A DNA stretch of 41,766 bases from an uncultured Bacteroidales bacterium (GCA_905234695.1 CAJOHZ010000015.1:1-41766); one strand, 5' to 3'; shown: positions 1 to 8,836, numbered from the stretch's first letter. Translations and numbers: made by a program. The notes: generated from the letters alone by a model not told the origin.

Positions 1-99
1 CGAAAACAAGTTTTCGGGCGCTCGCTTACGCCTGTTCGCTGGCGCAGACATGGCTTGTGCTCGGCCTCGAAAACAAGTTTTCGGGCGCTCGCTTACGCC
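1..99. repeat. Direct repeat bordering the yebC stop codon
   Basis: A 32-bp sequence at 1-32 recurs exactly at 68-99, giving a 67-bp period that is cut by the window edge. Each copy contains the palindrome CGAAAAC-AA-GTTTTCG followed by GGCG...CGCC, so each could fold into two small hairpins. The right-hand copy includes the stop codon of yebC, which reads leftward. The last family-like residues of that protein (HNM) are followed at once by repeat-derived sequence. This looks like a Bacteroidales intergenic repeat; its identity is not known to me. Confidence 0.75.
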
Positions 100-803
100 A
101 TGTTATGGAACACATTGACGACGTCGTCGTCGTTTTCCAAGCGCTCCAGCAGGCCATTGACATCCTCCTGCTCCTCGGGCGAAAGTTCGCGTAAAGTGAG
201 GGGAATGCGCTCGAATTTGAAACTTTTAATCTCCAGTCCTTTATCCTCAAGGAATTTGGAAATGGGGCCATAGTTTTTGAAGTCGGCATAGATTAGGATT
301 TCGTCTTCATCGCGGAAGACTTCATCAATGTCGCAGTCGATGAGTTCGAGCTCCAGTTCGTCCATGTCGATGTCGTCGCGCCAGGCCACGACAAAGGAGC
401 ATTTACGTTCGAAGAGGAAGTCGTTCATGCCCATAGTGCCCAATTCGCCCTTTCCACGCACGAAAGCTGCGCGGAGGTTGGCAACGGTGCGGGTGGGGTT
501 GTCGGTGGCGGTCTCCACCACGATGGCGGTGCCGTGAGGACCTTTCCCATCGTAGACGACCTCTTTGTAGGCGGATTTGTCCTTTTCTGTGGCACGCTTG
601 ATGGCACGTTCCACATTCTCTTTGGGCATGGACTCGCTCTTGGCGGTCTGCATCAGCAGACGGAGACGGAGGTTGCTCGAAGGGTCAGGACCGCCGGCGA
701 TGACGGCGAGTTCGATTTCTTTTCCAATTTTGGTGAAGGTGCGGGCCATGTGCCCCCACCGTTTCAGTTTTCTTGCTTTGCGATATTCAAAAGCTCTTCC
801 CAT
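93..803 (-). CDS. yebC: YebC/PmpR-family (TACO1-like) regulator
   Basis: This 236-aa protein belongs to the YebC/TACO1 family. Members are cytosolic and have been described both as DNA-binding regulators and as ribosome-associated factors that help translation of difficult peptides. The start MGRAFEYRKARKLKRWG is the characteristic N terminus. It is followed by FTKIGKEI and by the GGPDPSSN segment ahead of the helical region, then the VVYDGKGPHGTA and LGTMGMNDFLF stretches typical of the central domain. Length matches the family. The C terminus ends HNMA, with the last codons contributed by the repeat at the window edge. The upstream gap to the four-helix pseudogene is filled with ACTAAAA-type repeats, and no clear promoter box is visible there. 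Family assignment is secure; the exact role in this organism is not. Confidence 0.93.
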   Translation of the reverse strand: MGRAFEYRKARKLKRWGHMARTFTKIGKEIELAVIAGGPDPSSNLRLRLLMQTAKSESMPKENVERAIKRATEKDKSAYKEVVYDGKGPHGTAIVVETATDNPTRTVANLRAAFVRGKGELGTMGMNDFLFERKCSFVVAWRDDIDMDELELELIDCDIDEVFRDEDEILIYADFKNYGPISKFLEDKGLEIKSFKFERIPLTLRELSPEEQEDVNGLLERLENDDDVVNVFHNMA

Positions 804-811
804 AATGTTAA

Positions 812-832
812 ACTAAAAGGTAAAAACTAAAA
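812..832. repeat. ACTAAAA-type degenerate tandem repeat
   Basis: Immediately upstream of yebC the plus strand reads as repeated AACTAAAA/GTAAAAACTAAAA units of 7-8 bp. A similar run lies at about 1235-1265, at the other side of the four-helix pseudogene, where it supplies the last codons and stop of the SulP gene. The two runs bracket the pseudogene. Confidence 0.5.
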
Positions 833-868
833 ACTAAAAGTTTTTTGATGGGTTTTTACGGGTTAATA

Positions 869-1224
869 CTATTGTTGATTGTTTCTATACGTTTTAAGAG
901 TGGATAATAGCAGTGCCACCATCTCACTTGAGTCGTTGTATATTGATTGATATTCATGCTCCGATATAAGTTCGGAATGGAACATGAGTTCTATCCAATA
1001 TTGCGTCTCTTCCGCTTCCTTTAGCGCGATACATAATTTATTTCAAAATCAGCTGGACTTTGAGCAAACCGACTCTCCCGTAGATTGGCACCAATGCTTG
1101 TTCCACTACGCAATAGTTGTTTGCTCAGAATATATACACCCTTTTCCTCCTTCAAGTATTTGTAAAATTTCACACAGCGGATTGCAAATGTCAAACTTTT
1201 GTCATATAAAAGGCTCTCTTTCAT
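869..1224 (-). pseudogene. Four-helix-bundle protein, frameshifted
   Basis: The N-terminal 67 codons (MKESLLYDKS... SKQLLRSGTSIGANLRES... AQSPADFEI) match the four-helix-bundle family. This family is also called 23S rRNA intervening-sequence protein, of about 115-120 aa. The frame stops after about 67 residues. Adding one A in the ATAAA run near 1045 restores IKLCIALKEAEETQYWIELM and continues to a stop at 869-871, ending SALLL-type helices and TYRNNQQ. The full family length is then recovered. So the gene carries a one-base deletion in a short A run, or the base is missing from the assembly. Function of the family is unclear; some members are encoded inside rRNA genes, which is not the case here. 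It lies between yebC and the SulP gene, flanked by AT-rich repeats. Confidence 0.8.
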
Positions 1225-1250
1225 GTGAACAATTGTTTTAGTTTTACATT

Positions 1251-2972
1251 TTAGTTTTTAGTTTCCAATTTCTCGGAGAGAAATTTTGTGCAGTCTTCGA
1301 AGGTCTTGAAGGTGTGTTCCGTGGGAATGACCTCGGGGATGACTTTGTGGGTGGTCAACATATACATCGGCTGGGGCTGGATGATGGTCATGAGCACCAT
1401 TGTGCCGTGCGACTGAATCTCTTTGATGGCCTCTTCCATGGCATATAGTCCGCTTTGGTCCATGAAACTCACCAAACGCATACGGATGATGGCTATCTTG
1501 GCATCGGCAGGAACATCTTGCATGACCTCTTTGAACTTGTTGATGGTTCCGAAGAAGATGGGTCCGTTGAGGCGCTGGATGTAGATGCTGTGTTTGGCGG
1601 TGTCGGGCATTCCACCTTCGTCGCTCCATGGACTCTCCTTGTCGAAGTTGGTCATCTCTTGGCTGCTGTAGCCTCCTTCCACAAGGTCGCTGGCGCGTTT
1701 CATGAAGAGCACGCAGGCGATGACCATGCCGATACCCACGGCGGTCAGGAGGTCGACAAAGACGGTGACGAGGAAGACAACGATGAGCACCACGGCATCG
1801 GCACGGGGAATCTTGAGGAGGTCTTTGAACCCCTTGACATCGATGATGCCGATACCCACGGTGATGAGGATGCCGGCAAGGACCGACAACGGCACATACT
1901 GCACTACAGAACCTAGGCCGAGCATGATGGCCAACAACAGCAGGGCATGGACCATGCCGCTGATTTGGGTGCGGCCGCCACTCTTGACATTGACCACGGT
2001 GCGCATGGTAGCACCTGCGCCGGGCAGTCCGCAGAAGAGACCGGCGATAGCGTTGCCGATGCCTTGGCCGATAAGTTCACGGTTGCTGTTGTGCTTGGTT
2101 TTTGTGATGTTGTCGGCTACCACGGAGGTCAGCAGCGTGTCGATGCTTCCGAGGCCCGCGAGGGTGAGACCGGGGATGATGGCGGCAACGATAATCTCCT
2201 TCCAAGGCAGGCCAGAGAGACTGATGGCGCTGTTGGCGAAGAACGGCACGGGCAGACCTGAGCCAATCTCGCCAATGGTCAGTTCCTTCGGTATATTGCA
2301 GAAGAGCGATACCACCGTCATAACGATAAGGGCCACGAGAGTGGAAGGCACTTTCTTTGTAATCAAAGGGAAGAGATAGATGATGGCCACGGTGCCGAGG
2401 CCGAGGAGCAGGGCGGTGAGGTTGGTCTGCATCGCTTCGGCAGGCAGGCTGGTGAGGAGTTCAATCATCGAGCCTCCTTTGCTGCGTCCCAGCAGAGGGA
2501 ATATCTGCTGCAGGATGATGATGACACCGATACCGCTCATAAATCCCGACAGAACAGGGTAGGGGATGTAGCGGATGTATTTGCCCAACTTGATGAGCCC
2601 GAAGAGAATCTGAAACAGACCGCAGAAGATGGCGGCCAACGCCATGCTGACGAGCACTGCCGACAAGCTGTTGCTGTACGAAGCCCATGCCCCTGACACG
2701 AGGGTGGCTGTGATGACCGTCATCGGGCCCGTAGGGCCGCTGATTTGGCTGTGAGTACCGCCGAAGAGGGCGGCAAAGAAACCGAGTAGCATGGCACCGG
2801 TGAGGCCCACAAGGGCTCCTGTGGCTGCGGGATTGATGTCAGAACCTTCGGGAACGGTAATGCCGCCGAAGGCTTGGATGCCGAAGGCGAGGGCGAGGGG
2901 TAGGGCTACGATGCCGGCGGTGATGCCGCCGAAGATGTCGCCTTTGAGATTGTTGGTTTTGAGGAAAGCCAT
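1251..2972 (-). CDS. SulP-family inorganic anion transporter
   Basis: This 573-aa inner-membrane protein is a SLC26/SulP transporter. The first roughly 430 residues are hydrophobic membrane helices. They begin with a typical GDIFGGITAGIVALPLALAFGI helix 1 and continue with the conserved GPTGPMTVI stretch and the GLPGAGATMRTVVNVKSGGRT loop. The last 110 or so residues form a cytoplasmic STAS domain (HSIYIQRLNGPIFFGTI, then RMRLVSFMDQSGLYAMEEAI). Substrates of the family include sulfate and bicarbonate, and the sequence alone does not decide between them. The stop codon lies within an ACTAAAA-type repeat. Upstream, 2973-3036 is filled with GAATTAAT-like repeats, separating it from prmA, which is transcribed in the same direction. 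Confidence 0.93.
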   Translation of the reverse strand: MAFLKTNNLKGDIFGGITAGIVALPLALAFGIQAFGGITVPEGSDINPAATGALVGLTGAMLLGFFAALFGGTHSQISGPTGPMTVITATLVSGAWASYSNSLSAVLVSMALAAIFCGLFQILFGLIKLGKYIRYIPYPVLSGFMSGIGVIIILQQIFPLLGRSKGGSMIELLTSLPAEAMQTNLTALLLGLGTVAIIYLFPLITKKVPSTLVALIVMTVVSLFCNIPKELTIGEIGSGLPVPFFANSAISLSGLPWKEIIVAAIIPGLTLAGLGSIDTLLTSVVADNITKTKHNSNRELIGQGIGNAIAGLFCGLPGAGATMRTVVNVKSGGRTQISGMVHALLLLAIMLGLGSVVQYVPLSVLAGILITVGIGIIDVKGFKDLLKIPRADAVVLIVVFLVTVFVDLLTAVGIGMVIACVLFMKRASDLVEGGYSSQEMTNFDKESPWSDEGGMPDTAKHSIYIQRLNGPIFFGTINKFKEVMQDVPADAKIAIIRMRLVSFMDQSGLYAMEEAIKEIQSHGTMVLMTIIQPQPMYMLTTHKVIPEVIPTEHTFKTFEDCTKFLSEKLETKN

Positions 2973-3020
2973 ATTGATGGAATTAATTGAATTAATGGAA
3001 TAAATTAAAATAATTGAATG
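2973..3020. repeat. GAATTAAT-type degenerate tandem repeat
   Basis: The gap between prmA and the SulP gene consists of repeated 7-9 bp units such as TTGATGGAATTAATTGAATTAATGGAA. The units are imperfect and very AT-rich compared with the flanking genes. No promoter box or terminator is clear inside it. Confidence 0.5.
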
Positions 3021-3036
3021 GATTGTTTTTTTCTTC

Positions 3037-3990
3037 TTAGCTCTTACTTCTTACTTCAATCGCGGCCCAGCCGTCGCGCTCTCGGGTGTTGGCTAGAATA
3101 AGGCCGAGGGATTCGGCTTTGGCAGCGAGGGCGGGGATGTCGGCGGTGTAGAATCCGCTGAAGAGGATGATGCCGCCAGGCTGGCGATGAGAAAGGACCG
3201 AGACGTATGCCTCCATGTCGCGCAGGAGTATATTGCGGTTGATGTTGGCGATAACCAAATCGAATTGTAGGGGCGTACTCCCGTGTACCCCCTTGAGATA
3301 AGAGGCGTCGCCGAGGGCGCAGTGGATATTCTTACAATGGTTTCGGTCTATATTTTCCAGTGCATTGCGGTAGGCCCATTCGTCGATGTCGATGGCCTCC
3401 ACCTGTTCCGCTCCCCTCATACTGGCGAGGATGGCGAGGATAGCTGTGCCGCAGCCCATATCGAGCACTCTCAACCCCTCCAGCGGCAGTTCTGCCAGGT
3501 AGGAGAGCATCATGTAGGTGGTGGGGTGGTGGGCGGTGCCGAACGACATCTTAGGTTCTATCTCAATCTCGTAGTCGACATTCGCCCGATGCTCGTGGAA
3601 AGGGGCTCTGACCCAGATTCGTTTCCCGTTGCCGGCCTCCACCAGCACAGGCTGGTGTTGCTTCTCCCATTCTTCGTTCCAGTCCTTGTCGGGCAATTCT
3701 TGAATTGAGAATTGAGAGTTAACTTCGTTGACGTTTCTTTGGCTTGGCAGCGTGAACGGGTTAACGCTGCGCTCGCTTTGCGAAACGACGAGAGTCGAGA
3801 GTTGAGAGAGTTCCTCAAGTTGGTTTTTCAGCCACGGCGGGTCGTATTGGTCGGTGGGGACGTATGCCTTCAATCCGTTGGGGGTCTCGACGAAACTGTC
3901 GTAGGGGCCTTCGTTGCCTAGGGCATCGATGAGCAGGTCTCGGTAGGGTTCGAGTTGGCTTAATGTAATATTGACTTCAGTATATTTCAT
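3037..3990 (-). CDS. prmA: Ribosomal protein L11 methyltransferase PrmA
   Basis: PrmA trimethylates ribosomal protein L11 using S-adenosylmethionine. I chose the ATG at 3990 (MKYTEVNI), giving 317 aa; a GGAGATA stretch lies about 10 nt upstream, and a TTG three codons earlier is less likely. Around residue 103 is the family signature DKDWNEEWEK. The SAM-binding site LDMGCGTAILAI and the catalytic-domain motif VIANINRNIL follow. The protein is about 20-25 residues longer than the Bacteroides versions I remember. The excess lies just before DWNEEWE, where residues about 61-98 are encoded by low-complexity repeat DNA (see the repeat at 3699-3812). The gene follows truA closely and is probably in the same transcription unit. 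Confidence 0.92.
   Translation of the reverse strand: MKYTEVNITLSQLEPYRDLLIDALGNEGPYDSFVETPNGLKAYVPTDQYDPPWLKNQLEELSQLSTLVVSQSERSVNPFTLPSQRNVNEVNSQFSIQELPDKDWNEEWEKQHQPVLVEAGNGKRIWVRAPFHEHRANVDYEIEIEPKMSFGTAHHPTTYMMLSYLAELPLEGLRVLDMGCGTAILAILASMRGAEQVEAIDIDEWAYRNALENIDRNHCKNIHCALGDASYLKGVHGSTPLQFDLVIANINRNILLRDMEAYVSVLSHRQPGGIILFSGFYTADIPALAAKAESLGLILANTRERDGWAAIEVRSKS
3699..3812. repeat. Repeat element inserted in-frame within prmA
   Basis: Inside prmA the plus strand reads GAATTGAGAATTGAGAGTT at one end and GAGAGTCGAGAGTTGAGAG at the other. Between them is GCGCTCGCTTTGCG. The ten bases GCGCTCGCTT are shared with the direct repeat beside yebC. The segment keeps the reading frame and codes a Ser/Asn/Val/Gln-rich linker between the N-terminal domain and the methyltransferase domain. 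It looks like a short mobile or expanding repeat accepted in a linker. Confidence 0.6.
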
Positions 3991-4029
3991 GATGTTCAAT
4001 TATCTCCACGAGGTTGCCGACTTTGGACC

Positions 4030-4782
4030 TCAACTTTCATTAATCAATTCGTTTGGGTATTCCACTTTGGTGAGGAAAAGCCCTTGGGGAGGCATGGATA
4101 CTCCCGCGGCACAGCGGTCTTTTCGTTCAATAATCTCACGGAGTCCGTCGAGGGTGAGTTTGCCGCGCCCAACATCGAGGAGTGTCCCTGTGACGGAACG
4201 TACCATGTTGCGCAGGAATCTATTGCTGCGGATGGTGAAGACCCACTCGTCGTTCAGCCACTCCCAACGGGCGTGGCTGAGATGACAGATATTGGTCTTG
4301 ACCTGCGTGTGAAGTTTTGCAAAGCTGGTGAAGTCATCGTACTCCATGAGGATTTCCGCTCCACGGTTCATCAAATCCATATCGGGTTCGAAGTATATGC
4401 GGCTGTAGAGTCCTTGCCGGAAGGGAAGTCGGCGGTTACTGGCATGGTACTGGTAGGTGCGCGCCGTGGCATCGAAGCGGGCGTGGGCGTTGTCCGCCAC
4501 GGGGAAGATATTGAAGATGGCAATATCGTCAGGCAGGAAACTGTTCAGTTTAAAGATAAGAGTGGATAGCGGAGAGATGGGAGAGAGGGCGTCAAAGTGG
4601 GCGTAGAAATCCGAGGCGTGGACACCGGTGTCGGTGCGGCCACATCCCACCACTGCGATGGGTTGCCGAAGCAAGGTCGAGAGCGCCTGCTCGAGGGTCT
4701 GCTGCACGGTGGGCAGGTCAGGTTGGGTCTGCCAGCCGCAGTAGTTCGTGCCGTTGTATGCCAGATGGATGAAGTAGCGCAT
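4030..4782 (-). CDS. truA: tRNA pseudouridine(38-40) synthase TruA
   Basis: TruA converts U38-U40 of the tRNA anticodon arm to pseudouridine. With the ATG at 4782 the protein starts MRYFIHLAYNGTNYCGWQ and is 250 aa, the normal size. A longer reading from 4857 would overlap topB by over 60 bp and add residues unlike the family, so it is rejected. The catalytic aspartate is D51 in GCGRTDTGVHA. Further family motifs are FDATARTYQYH, then the second-domain TIRSNRFLRNMVRS stretch. The gene starts 11 nt after the topB stop and is followed by prmA, consistent with an sppA-topB-truA-prmA unit. Confidence 0.94.
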   Translation of the reverse strand: MRYFIHLAYNGTNYCGWQTQPDLPTVQQTLEQALSTLLRQPIAVVGCGRTDTGVHASDFYAHFDALSPISPLSTLIFKLNSFLPDDIAIFNIFPVADNAHARFDATARTYQYHASNRRLPFRQGLYSRIYFEPDMDLMNRGAEILMEYDDFTSFAKLHTQVKTNICHLSHARWEWLNDEWVFTIRSNRFLRNMVRSVTGTLLDVGRGKLTLDGLREIIERKDRCAAGVSMPPQGLFLTKVEYPNELINES

Positions 4783-4793
4783 GGTTCTCTCGT

Positions 4794-6956
4794 TTATGAT
4801 GCTGTGGGGGTGGGTAATGGTGCGCGGAACGAGCAGCCTGAACGCCATTCCGAACATCCTAGGGAGGTATGCCCTTGGATGACATGTCCTTTTCCGCAGA
4901 GCGGGCAGATGTCGCCCACTTTCACTGTGGTGGTCTCGCCTTTGGCGGATTTCTTGCGGGGTTTGGTGGCGGCTTTTGTCCCTTTGGCACGTGGGGCAGA
5001 CTTGCCAGCTTGTGGGGGTGGTGGCAGGGGTGCGGTGGCGATGCGGCGGTTACTGGCATCGGCCTTGACCTCTTGCACAATCTGCATCACCATCTGCTTC
5101 AATTCGTCAATAAACTGCTTGGCATCGTATTGGTGGTGTTCTATCTCACGCAGTTTTTTCTCCCATTGGCCTGTCAGTTCGGCGCTTTTCAGCAACTCCT
5201 CGCGGATAATGCCAATGAGATCCATGCCCGTCTCAGTTGCGACAAGGGTTTTGTGGTCCTTGCGTATATAGTTGCGTTTGAAGAGGGTTTCGATGATAGC
5301 GGCCCGTGTCGAGGGACGGCCGATGCCGTTTTCTTTCAGCGCATCGCGCAACTCCTCGTCGGCCACCGACTTCCCGGCGGTCTCCATGGCGCGTAACAGG
5401 GTGGCCTCGGTATAAGGTTTCGGCGGCTGTGTCCATTTCTCGGTGAGGGTAGGGGTGTGGGGGCCCTGTTCTCCCTTTTTGAAATCGGGGAGGGTCTTCT
5501 CTTCGGAGGCCGTCTCCGATTTGTCCGACGAGTCGGAGGGGTCGGACTTGCTTTGGTGACCCCAGGCAAACACATCGCGCCAGCCCTGCTCCAAGATTTG
5601 TTTTCCCGATGTGCGGAACTCTAGTTTTCCCTTCTTCGTCTTGCCGTCGGGGGAAGTTTCTTCGGTATCCACCTTGCCGGTGACCGTAGTGGTGGCAAAT
5701 TTGCAATCGGGATAGAATATGGCAATAAAACGGCGGGCAATGAGGTCGAAGACCTTCTTCTCGTTCAGCGTCATGTCGCCGTTGGAGGGATTGGTGCCCG
5801 TGGGGATGATTGCGTGGTGGTCGGTGACTTTGGAGGAGTCGAACACCTTCTTGCTTTTCTTCAACGTGCTCCCCATTAACGGTTGTACCAGAGGGGCGTA
5901 TGGCGTCAGTCCTTGCAGGATGCCAGGGCATTTGGGGTAGATGTCGTCGCTGAGGAAGGTGGTGTCGACACGGGGGTAGGTGGTGAATTTCTTTTCGTAC
6001 AGGCTTTGGATGTAGCGTAGTGTCTCGTCGGCCGAGAAGGAGAATTTCTTGTTGCACTCCACCTGCAAGCTGGTGAGGTCAAAGAGGCGAGGCGGCGCCT
6101 CCGAGCCGTTCTTCTTGCTCACGCTGGTGACCTCGAAGTCGCGGTCTTGGATGCGCTCAAACGCCTTTCGGCCCTCCTCTTCAGAAGTGATGCGGCCGCG
6201 GCTGTCGGCAGTGTCGGACGAGTCCGATTGGTCAGACGGGTCGGAGGTGTCTGACCCCTTCTTGTCCAAGGTAAAGAGGGTGTCCCGATAGAGGGTGGCA
6301 AGCACCCAATACTGTTCGGGTTTGAAATTCTGTATTTCCAGCTGGCGGTTTACAATCATGGCCAGCGTGGGGGTCTGTACTCGTCCGATGGAGAGTACCT
6401 GCCGCTGCAGTTGTCTGTATTTAAGTGTGTAGAGCCGTGTGGCGTTCATGCCGAGCAGCCAGTCGCCGATGGCGCGGCAGAGGCCGGCCTCGTAGAGCGA
6501 CTGATAGTCCTCCTGTGGTTTCAGGTTGGCAAATCCCTCGCGGATGGCTTGGTCGGTCATGGAGTTTATCCACAGCCGCTGGACGGGGCAGTGAACTTGG
6601 GCTTTCTGCATCACCCAACGTTGGATAAGTTCACCCTCTTGGCCGGCATCACCGCAGTTGATGATGCTGTCGGCCTGTTGCATCAGTCGCTCGATGGTGT
6701 GGAATTGCTTTTCGTACCCTTCGTTCTGGATGAGTTTGATGCCAAACCGTTCAGGAATCATGGGCAGATAGGCCAGCTCCCACGCCTTCCAATAGGGGGT
6801 GTAGTCGTGGGGCTCCTTGAGGGTGCAGAGGTGGCCGAAGGTCCAGGTGACTTGATAGCCGTTACCCTCCATATAGCCGTCGTGGCTTACGGTGGCTCCC
6901 AGAATGCGGGCGATATCCCTGCCTACGGAAGGCTTTTCGGCAATACAGACAATCAC
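4794..6956 (-). CDS. topB: DNA topoisomerase III (type IA)
   Basis: This 720-aa type IA topoisomerase breaks and rejoins one DNA strand to resolve recombination and replication intermediates. It starts at a GTG with MIVCIAEKPSVGRDIA, the Toprim opening; CGDAGQEGEL at 101-110 carries the acidic metal-binding residues. SIGRVQTPTLAM is at about 189-200. The catalytic tyrosine is Y327 in FTTYPRVDT. GIGRPSTRA lies in the C-terminal third. A zinc finger ends the protein (C684, C687, C701, C708). Two insertions interrupt the usual layout: residues about 233-252 and 469-487 are Ser/Asp repeats encoded by 9-bp DNA repeats. Neither touches a catalytic motif, so the enzyme is probably active. It lies 13 nt after sppA. 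Confidence 0.95.
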   Translation of the reverse strand: MIVCIAEKPSVGRDIARILGATVSHDGYMEGNGYQVTWTFGHLCTLKEPHDYTPYWKAWELAYLPMIPERFGIKLIQNEGYEKQFHTIERLMQQADSIINCGDAGQEGELIQRWVMQKAQVHCPVQRLWINSMTDQAIREGFANLKPQEDYQSLYEAGLCRAIGDWLLGMNATRLYTLKYRQLQRQVLSIGRVQTPTLAMIVNRQLEIQNFKPEQYWVLATLYRDTLFTLDKKGSDTSDPSDQSDSSDTADSRGRITSEEEGRKAFERIQDRDFEVTSVSKKNGSEAPPRLFDLTSLQVECNKKFSFSADETLRYIQSLYEKKFTTYPRVDTTFLSDDIYPKCPGILQGLTPYAPLVQPLMGSTLKKSKKVFDSSKVTDHHAIIPTGTNPSNGDMTLNEKKVFDLIARRFIAIFYPDCKFATTTVTGKVDTEETSPDGKTKKGKLEFRTSGKQILEQGWRDVFAWGHQSKSDPSDSSDKSETASEEKTLPDFKKGEQGPHTPTLTEKWTQPPKPYTEATLLRAMETAGKSVADEELRDALKENGIGRPSTRAAIIETLFKRNYIRKDHKTLVATETGMDLIGIIREELLKSAELTGQWEKKLREIEHHQYDAKQFIDELKQMVMQIVQEVKADASNRRIATAPLPPPPQAGKSAPRAKGTKAATKPRKKSAKGETTTVKVGDICPLCGKGHVIQGHTSLGCSEWRSGCSFRAPLPTPTAS
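5496..5552. repeat. Ser/Asp-coding 9-bp repeat inside topB (copy 2)
   Basis: Nine-base units of the form TCCGAC/GAG/TCGGAG run in frame through topB and encode SDPSDSSDKSE. The core TCCGAC-GA-GTCGGA is palindromic. It is the same repeat type as that at 6201-6260, 0.65 kb away in the same gene, and sits in a charged loop region before the C-terminal core segment. Confidence 0.65.
6201..6260. repeat. Ser/Asp-coding 9-bp repeat inside topB (copy 1)
   Basis: Units of nine bases related to TCGGACGAG, TCCGATTGG and TCAGACGGG encode SDTSDPSDQSDSSDTAD at residues about 235-251 of topoisomerase III. TCGGAC-GA-GTCCGA is a near-perfect inverted repeat. The unit length preserves the reading frame. Confidence 0.65.
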
Positions 6957-6969
6957 TGGAGTGTAGGGG

Positions 6970-8769
6970 TTAGTTCAATTTCAGGATAAACGGCAGGCGG
7001 GCTTGCAGGGGTTCCATGGTGGCCCAGTCCTCCAGTTCGGAATAGTAGGGGATGAATTTGCTCATGCGGGAGCGAAGCTCCACCTCGTCTTTGCCTTTCT
7101 TGTACTCCAACAGTTGTTCCCACAGGCTCTTCTCGGCGGGATAAGCCACCACGGTGCAGTCGTCATACTCCACTCCGGCCTTCTCGGCGGCGATATGCAG
7201 GGCCAACGTCAGTCCGCCGAGGGTGTCCACCAGGCCCAGTCGCTGGGCCTGTATGCCGGTCCATACCCGTCCGCGGGCAATGCTGTCGACATATTCCGGT
7301 GTCAGGCTGCGGCCGTCGGCCACGCGTTGGCAGAAGGTGACGTAGAATTCCTCGACATTCCGTTGCAGCATGGCTTTGGCGGTGGGGGAGAGGGGTCGCA
7401 TCGTGGAGAGCCCGGTGCTGTTCTTGTTGGTGGACACCGTGTCGGTGGTGATACCCAGTTTCTGGCGCAGCATACCGCCCAGTTCGGGGATGGTGGCGAA
7501 TACGCCGATGCTGCCGGTGAGGGTAGTGGGGTGTGCCACAATGCAAGAGGCGTTGCTTGAAATCTCATAGCCTGCGCTGGCGGCCACACCGCTCATCGAC
7601 ACCACCACAGGTTTCTTCTCCTTGGCGGCGATGACGGCGCGGGTCATGGTTTCCGAGGCGGTCACGGCTCCTCCGGGCGAGTTGACGCGCAGCACGATGG
7701 CTTTCACTTTCTTGTCTTTGGCGGCATCGGTCAGGGCCTTGGCGATGTCGTCGCCATAGACGGCGGTGCGGGTGCCATTGCTCGTGCCCGACACCACATT
7801 GCCTTCGGCATAGATGACTGCAATGCGGCTGTTGTTGGGCTTGTCGGTGATGTCTTTGGCATAGCGGTTGGTGCGGATAATCTTGGTGGCTTCGCATTTT
7901 TCCTTGAGCAGGGTCTTGATATCTTCGGCAAAGCAGAGGGTATCGACCAGTCCGTTACGGAGTGCATCTTGGGGCAGGTAGCCGTCCAGGTTATCGGCAA
8001 TGCTGTTGAGTTTCTCGACCTCGATGCCGCGGCTGGCGGCGATGGACTCTACCGTGTAGTTCCATATGTCGCAGATATAGGTGCGCACCTGCTCGCGGTT
8101 GTCGTCGCTCATGTTGGTGCGGGTATAGCTCTCGCCGGCGCTCTTGTAGGCGTTGCTCTTGGGACGAATCAACTCCATGTGGATGCCCAGTTTGTCAAGC
8201 AGCCCCTTGTAGAACATCACCTCGCCTCCGATGCCGCGGAAGTCGATGACACCCGACGGATGGACTGCCACCATGTCGGCGGCGGAGGCCAGATAGTATT
8301 CCGGCTGTGTCATGATTTCGCCGTAGGCGATGACGGGCTTTTCGCACAACTCGTGGAAGTCTGCGATGGCGTTGCGCAGCTCCTCGGCCTGAGCCCAACT
8401 CAGGCTGCCGCCTCCTACATGCAGGTAGAGGGCGTTCACGCGGTCGTCGTCGATGGCGGCGTCGATGGCGCGCAGCAACTGTTCGATGCTGGTACCGGAC
8501 TCATCGCTGAAGAGAGTCTGCAGGTCGCTGGCCGGACTTTCGGTTACCATGCCGTCAACCGACAGCTCCACTACAAAGTTGTCCCCGATAAGGGGCTCTT
8601 TATCCTCAACGCCATCCATGATGGCCGAAATCAACATTCCGGTGACAAGGGTGAGGGAAATCACATAAAGTGCCGCCATGGCCAGCAGCATACCCACTGC
8701 CGAGGCAAGCATGGTTTTCCCGAATCCCATCGGTTTCGGGTTTTTCTTGGTGTCGTTTTCAGTACTCAT
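6970..8769 (-). CDS. sppA: Signal peptide peptidase SppA, 67K type (S49)
   Basis: This membrane-bound serine protease degrades cleaved signal peptides in the periplasm. I set the start at the ATG at 8769 ([13 protein letters not shown]), giving 599 aa. An upstream reading to 8907 would run through the promoter region and is not family-like. One membrane helix lies at about residues 18-50. It has the tandem S49 layout of the long form. The general base is K209 in AYKSAGESY. The nucleophile is S398 in [10 protein letters not shown], within a second domain that begins [13 protein letters not shown] and carries [12 protein letters not shown]. The gene shares a 158-bp divergent promoter region with the S41 protease and is followed by topB after 13 nt. 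Confidence 0.94.
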   Translation of the reverse strand: MSTENDTKKNPKPMGFGKTMLASAVGMLLAMAALYVISLTLVTGMLISAIMDGVEDKEPLIGDNFVVELSVDGMVTESPASDLQTLFSDESGTSIEQLLRAIDAAIDDDRVNALYLHVGGGSLSWAQAEELRNAIADFHELCEKPVIAYGEIMTQPEYYLASAADMVAVHPSGVIDFRGIGGEVMFYKGLLDKLGIHMELIRPKSNAYKSAGESYTRTNMSDDNREQVRTYICDIWNYTVESIAASRGIEVEKLNSIADNLDGYLPQDALRNGLVDTLCFAEDIKTLLKEKCEATKIIRTNRYAKDITDKPNNSRIAVIYAEGNVVSGTSNGTRTAVYGDDIAKALTDAAKDKKVKAIVLRVNSPGGAVTASETMTRAVIAAKEKKPVVVSMSGVAASAGYEISSNASCIVAHPTTLTGSIGVFATIPELGGMLRQKLGITTDTVSTNKNSTGLSTMRPLSPTAKAMLQRNVEEFYVTFCQRVADGRSLTPEYVDSIARGRVWTGIQAQRLGLVDTLGGLTLALHIAAEKAGVEYDDCTVVAYPAEKSLWEQLLEYKKGKDEVELRSRMSKFIPYYSELEDWATMEPLQARLPFILKLN

Positions 8770-8828
8770 AATTGTATCTGTATAATTTTTAATATTTAAT
8801 TGTTTCGTGTGCGCGAAAACGCATCTTG

Positions 8829-8836
8829 CAAAGATA
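8829..8836 (-). promoter_or_regulatory. Bacteroidota -7 box for sppA operon
   Basis: On the minus strand the sequence reads TATCTTTG, a match to the TAnnTTTG consensus, about 60 nt upstream of the sppA ATG. No convincing -33 TTTG element is present at the expected distance. Confidence 0.6.

Noticed and set aside
4783-4857. Upstream extension of truA to 4857
   Set aside because: It overlaps topB, and the added residues do not belong to the TruA family.
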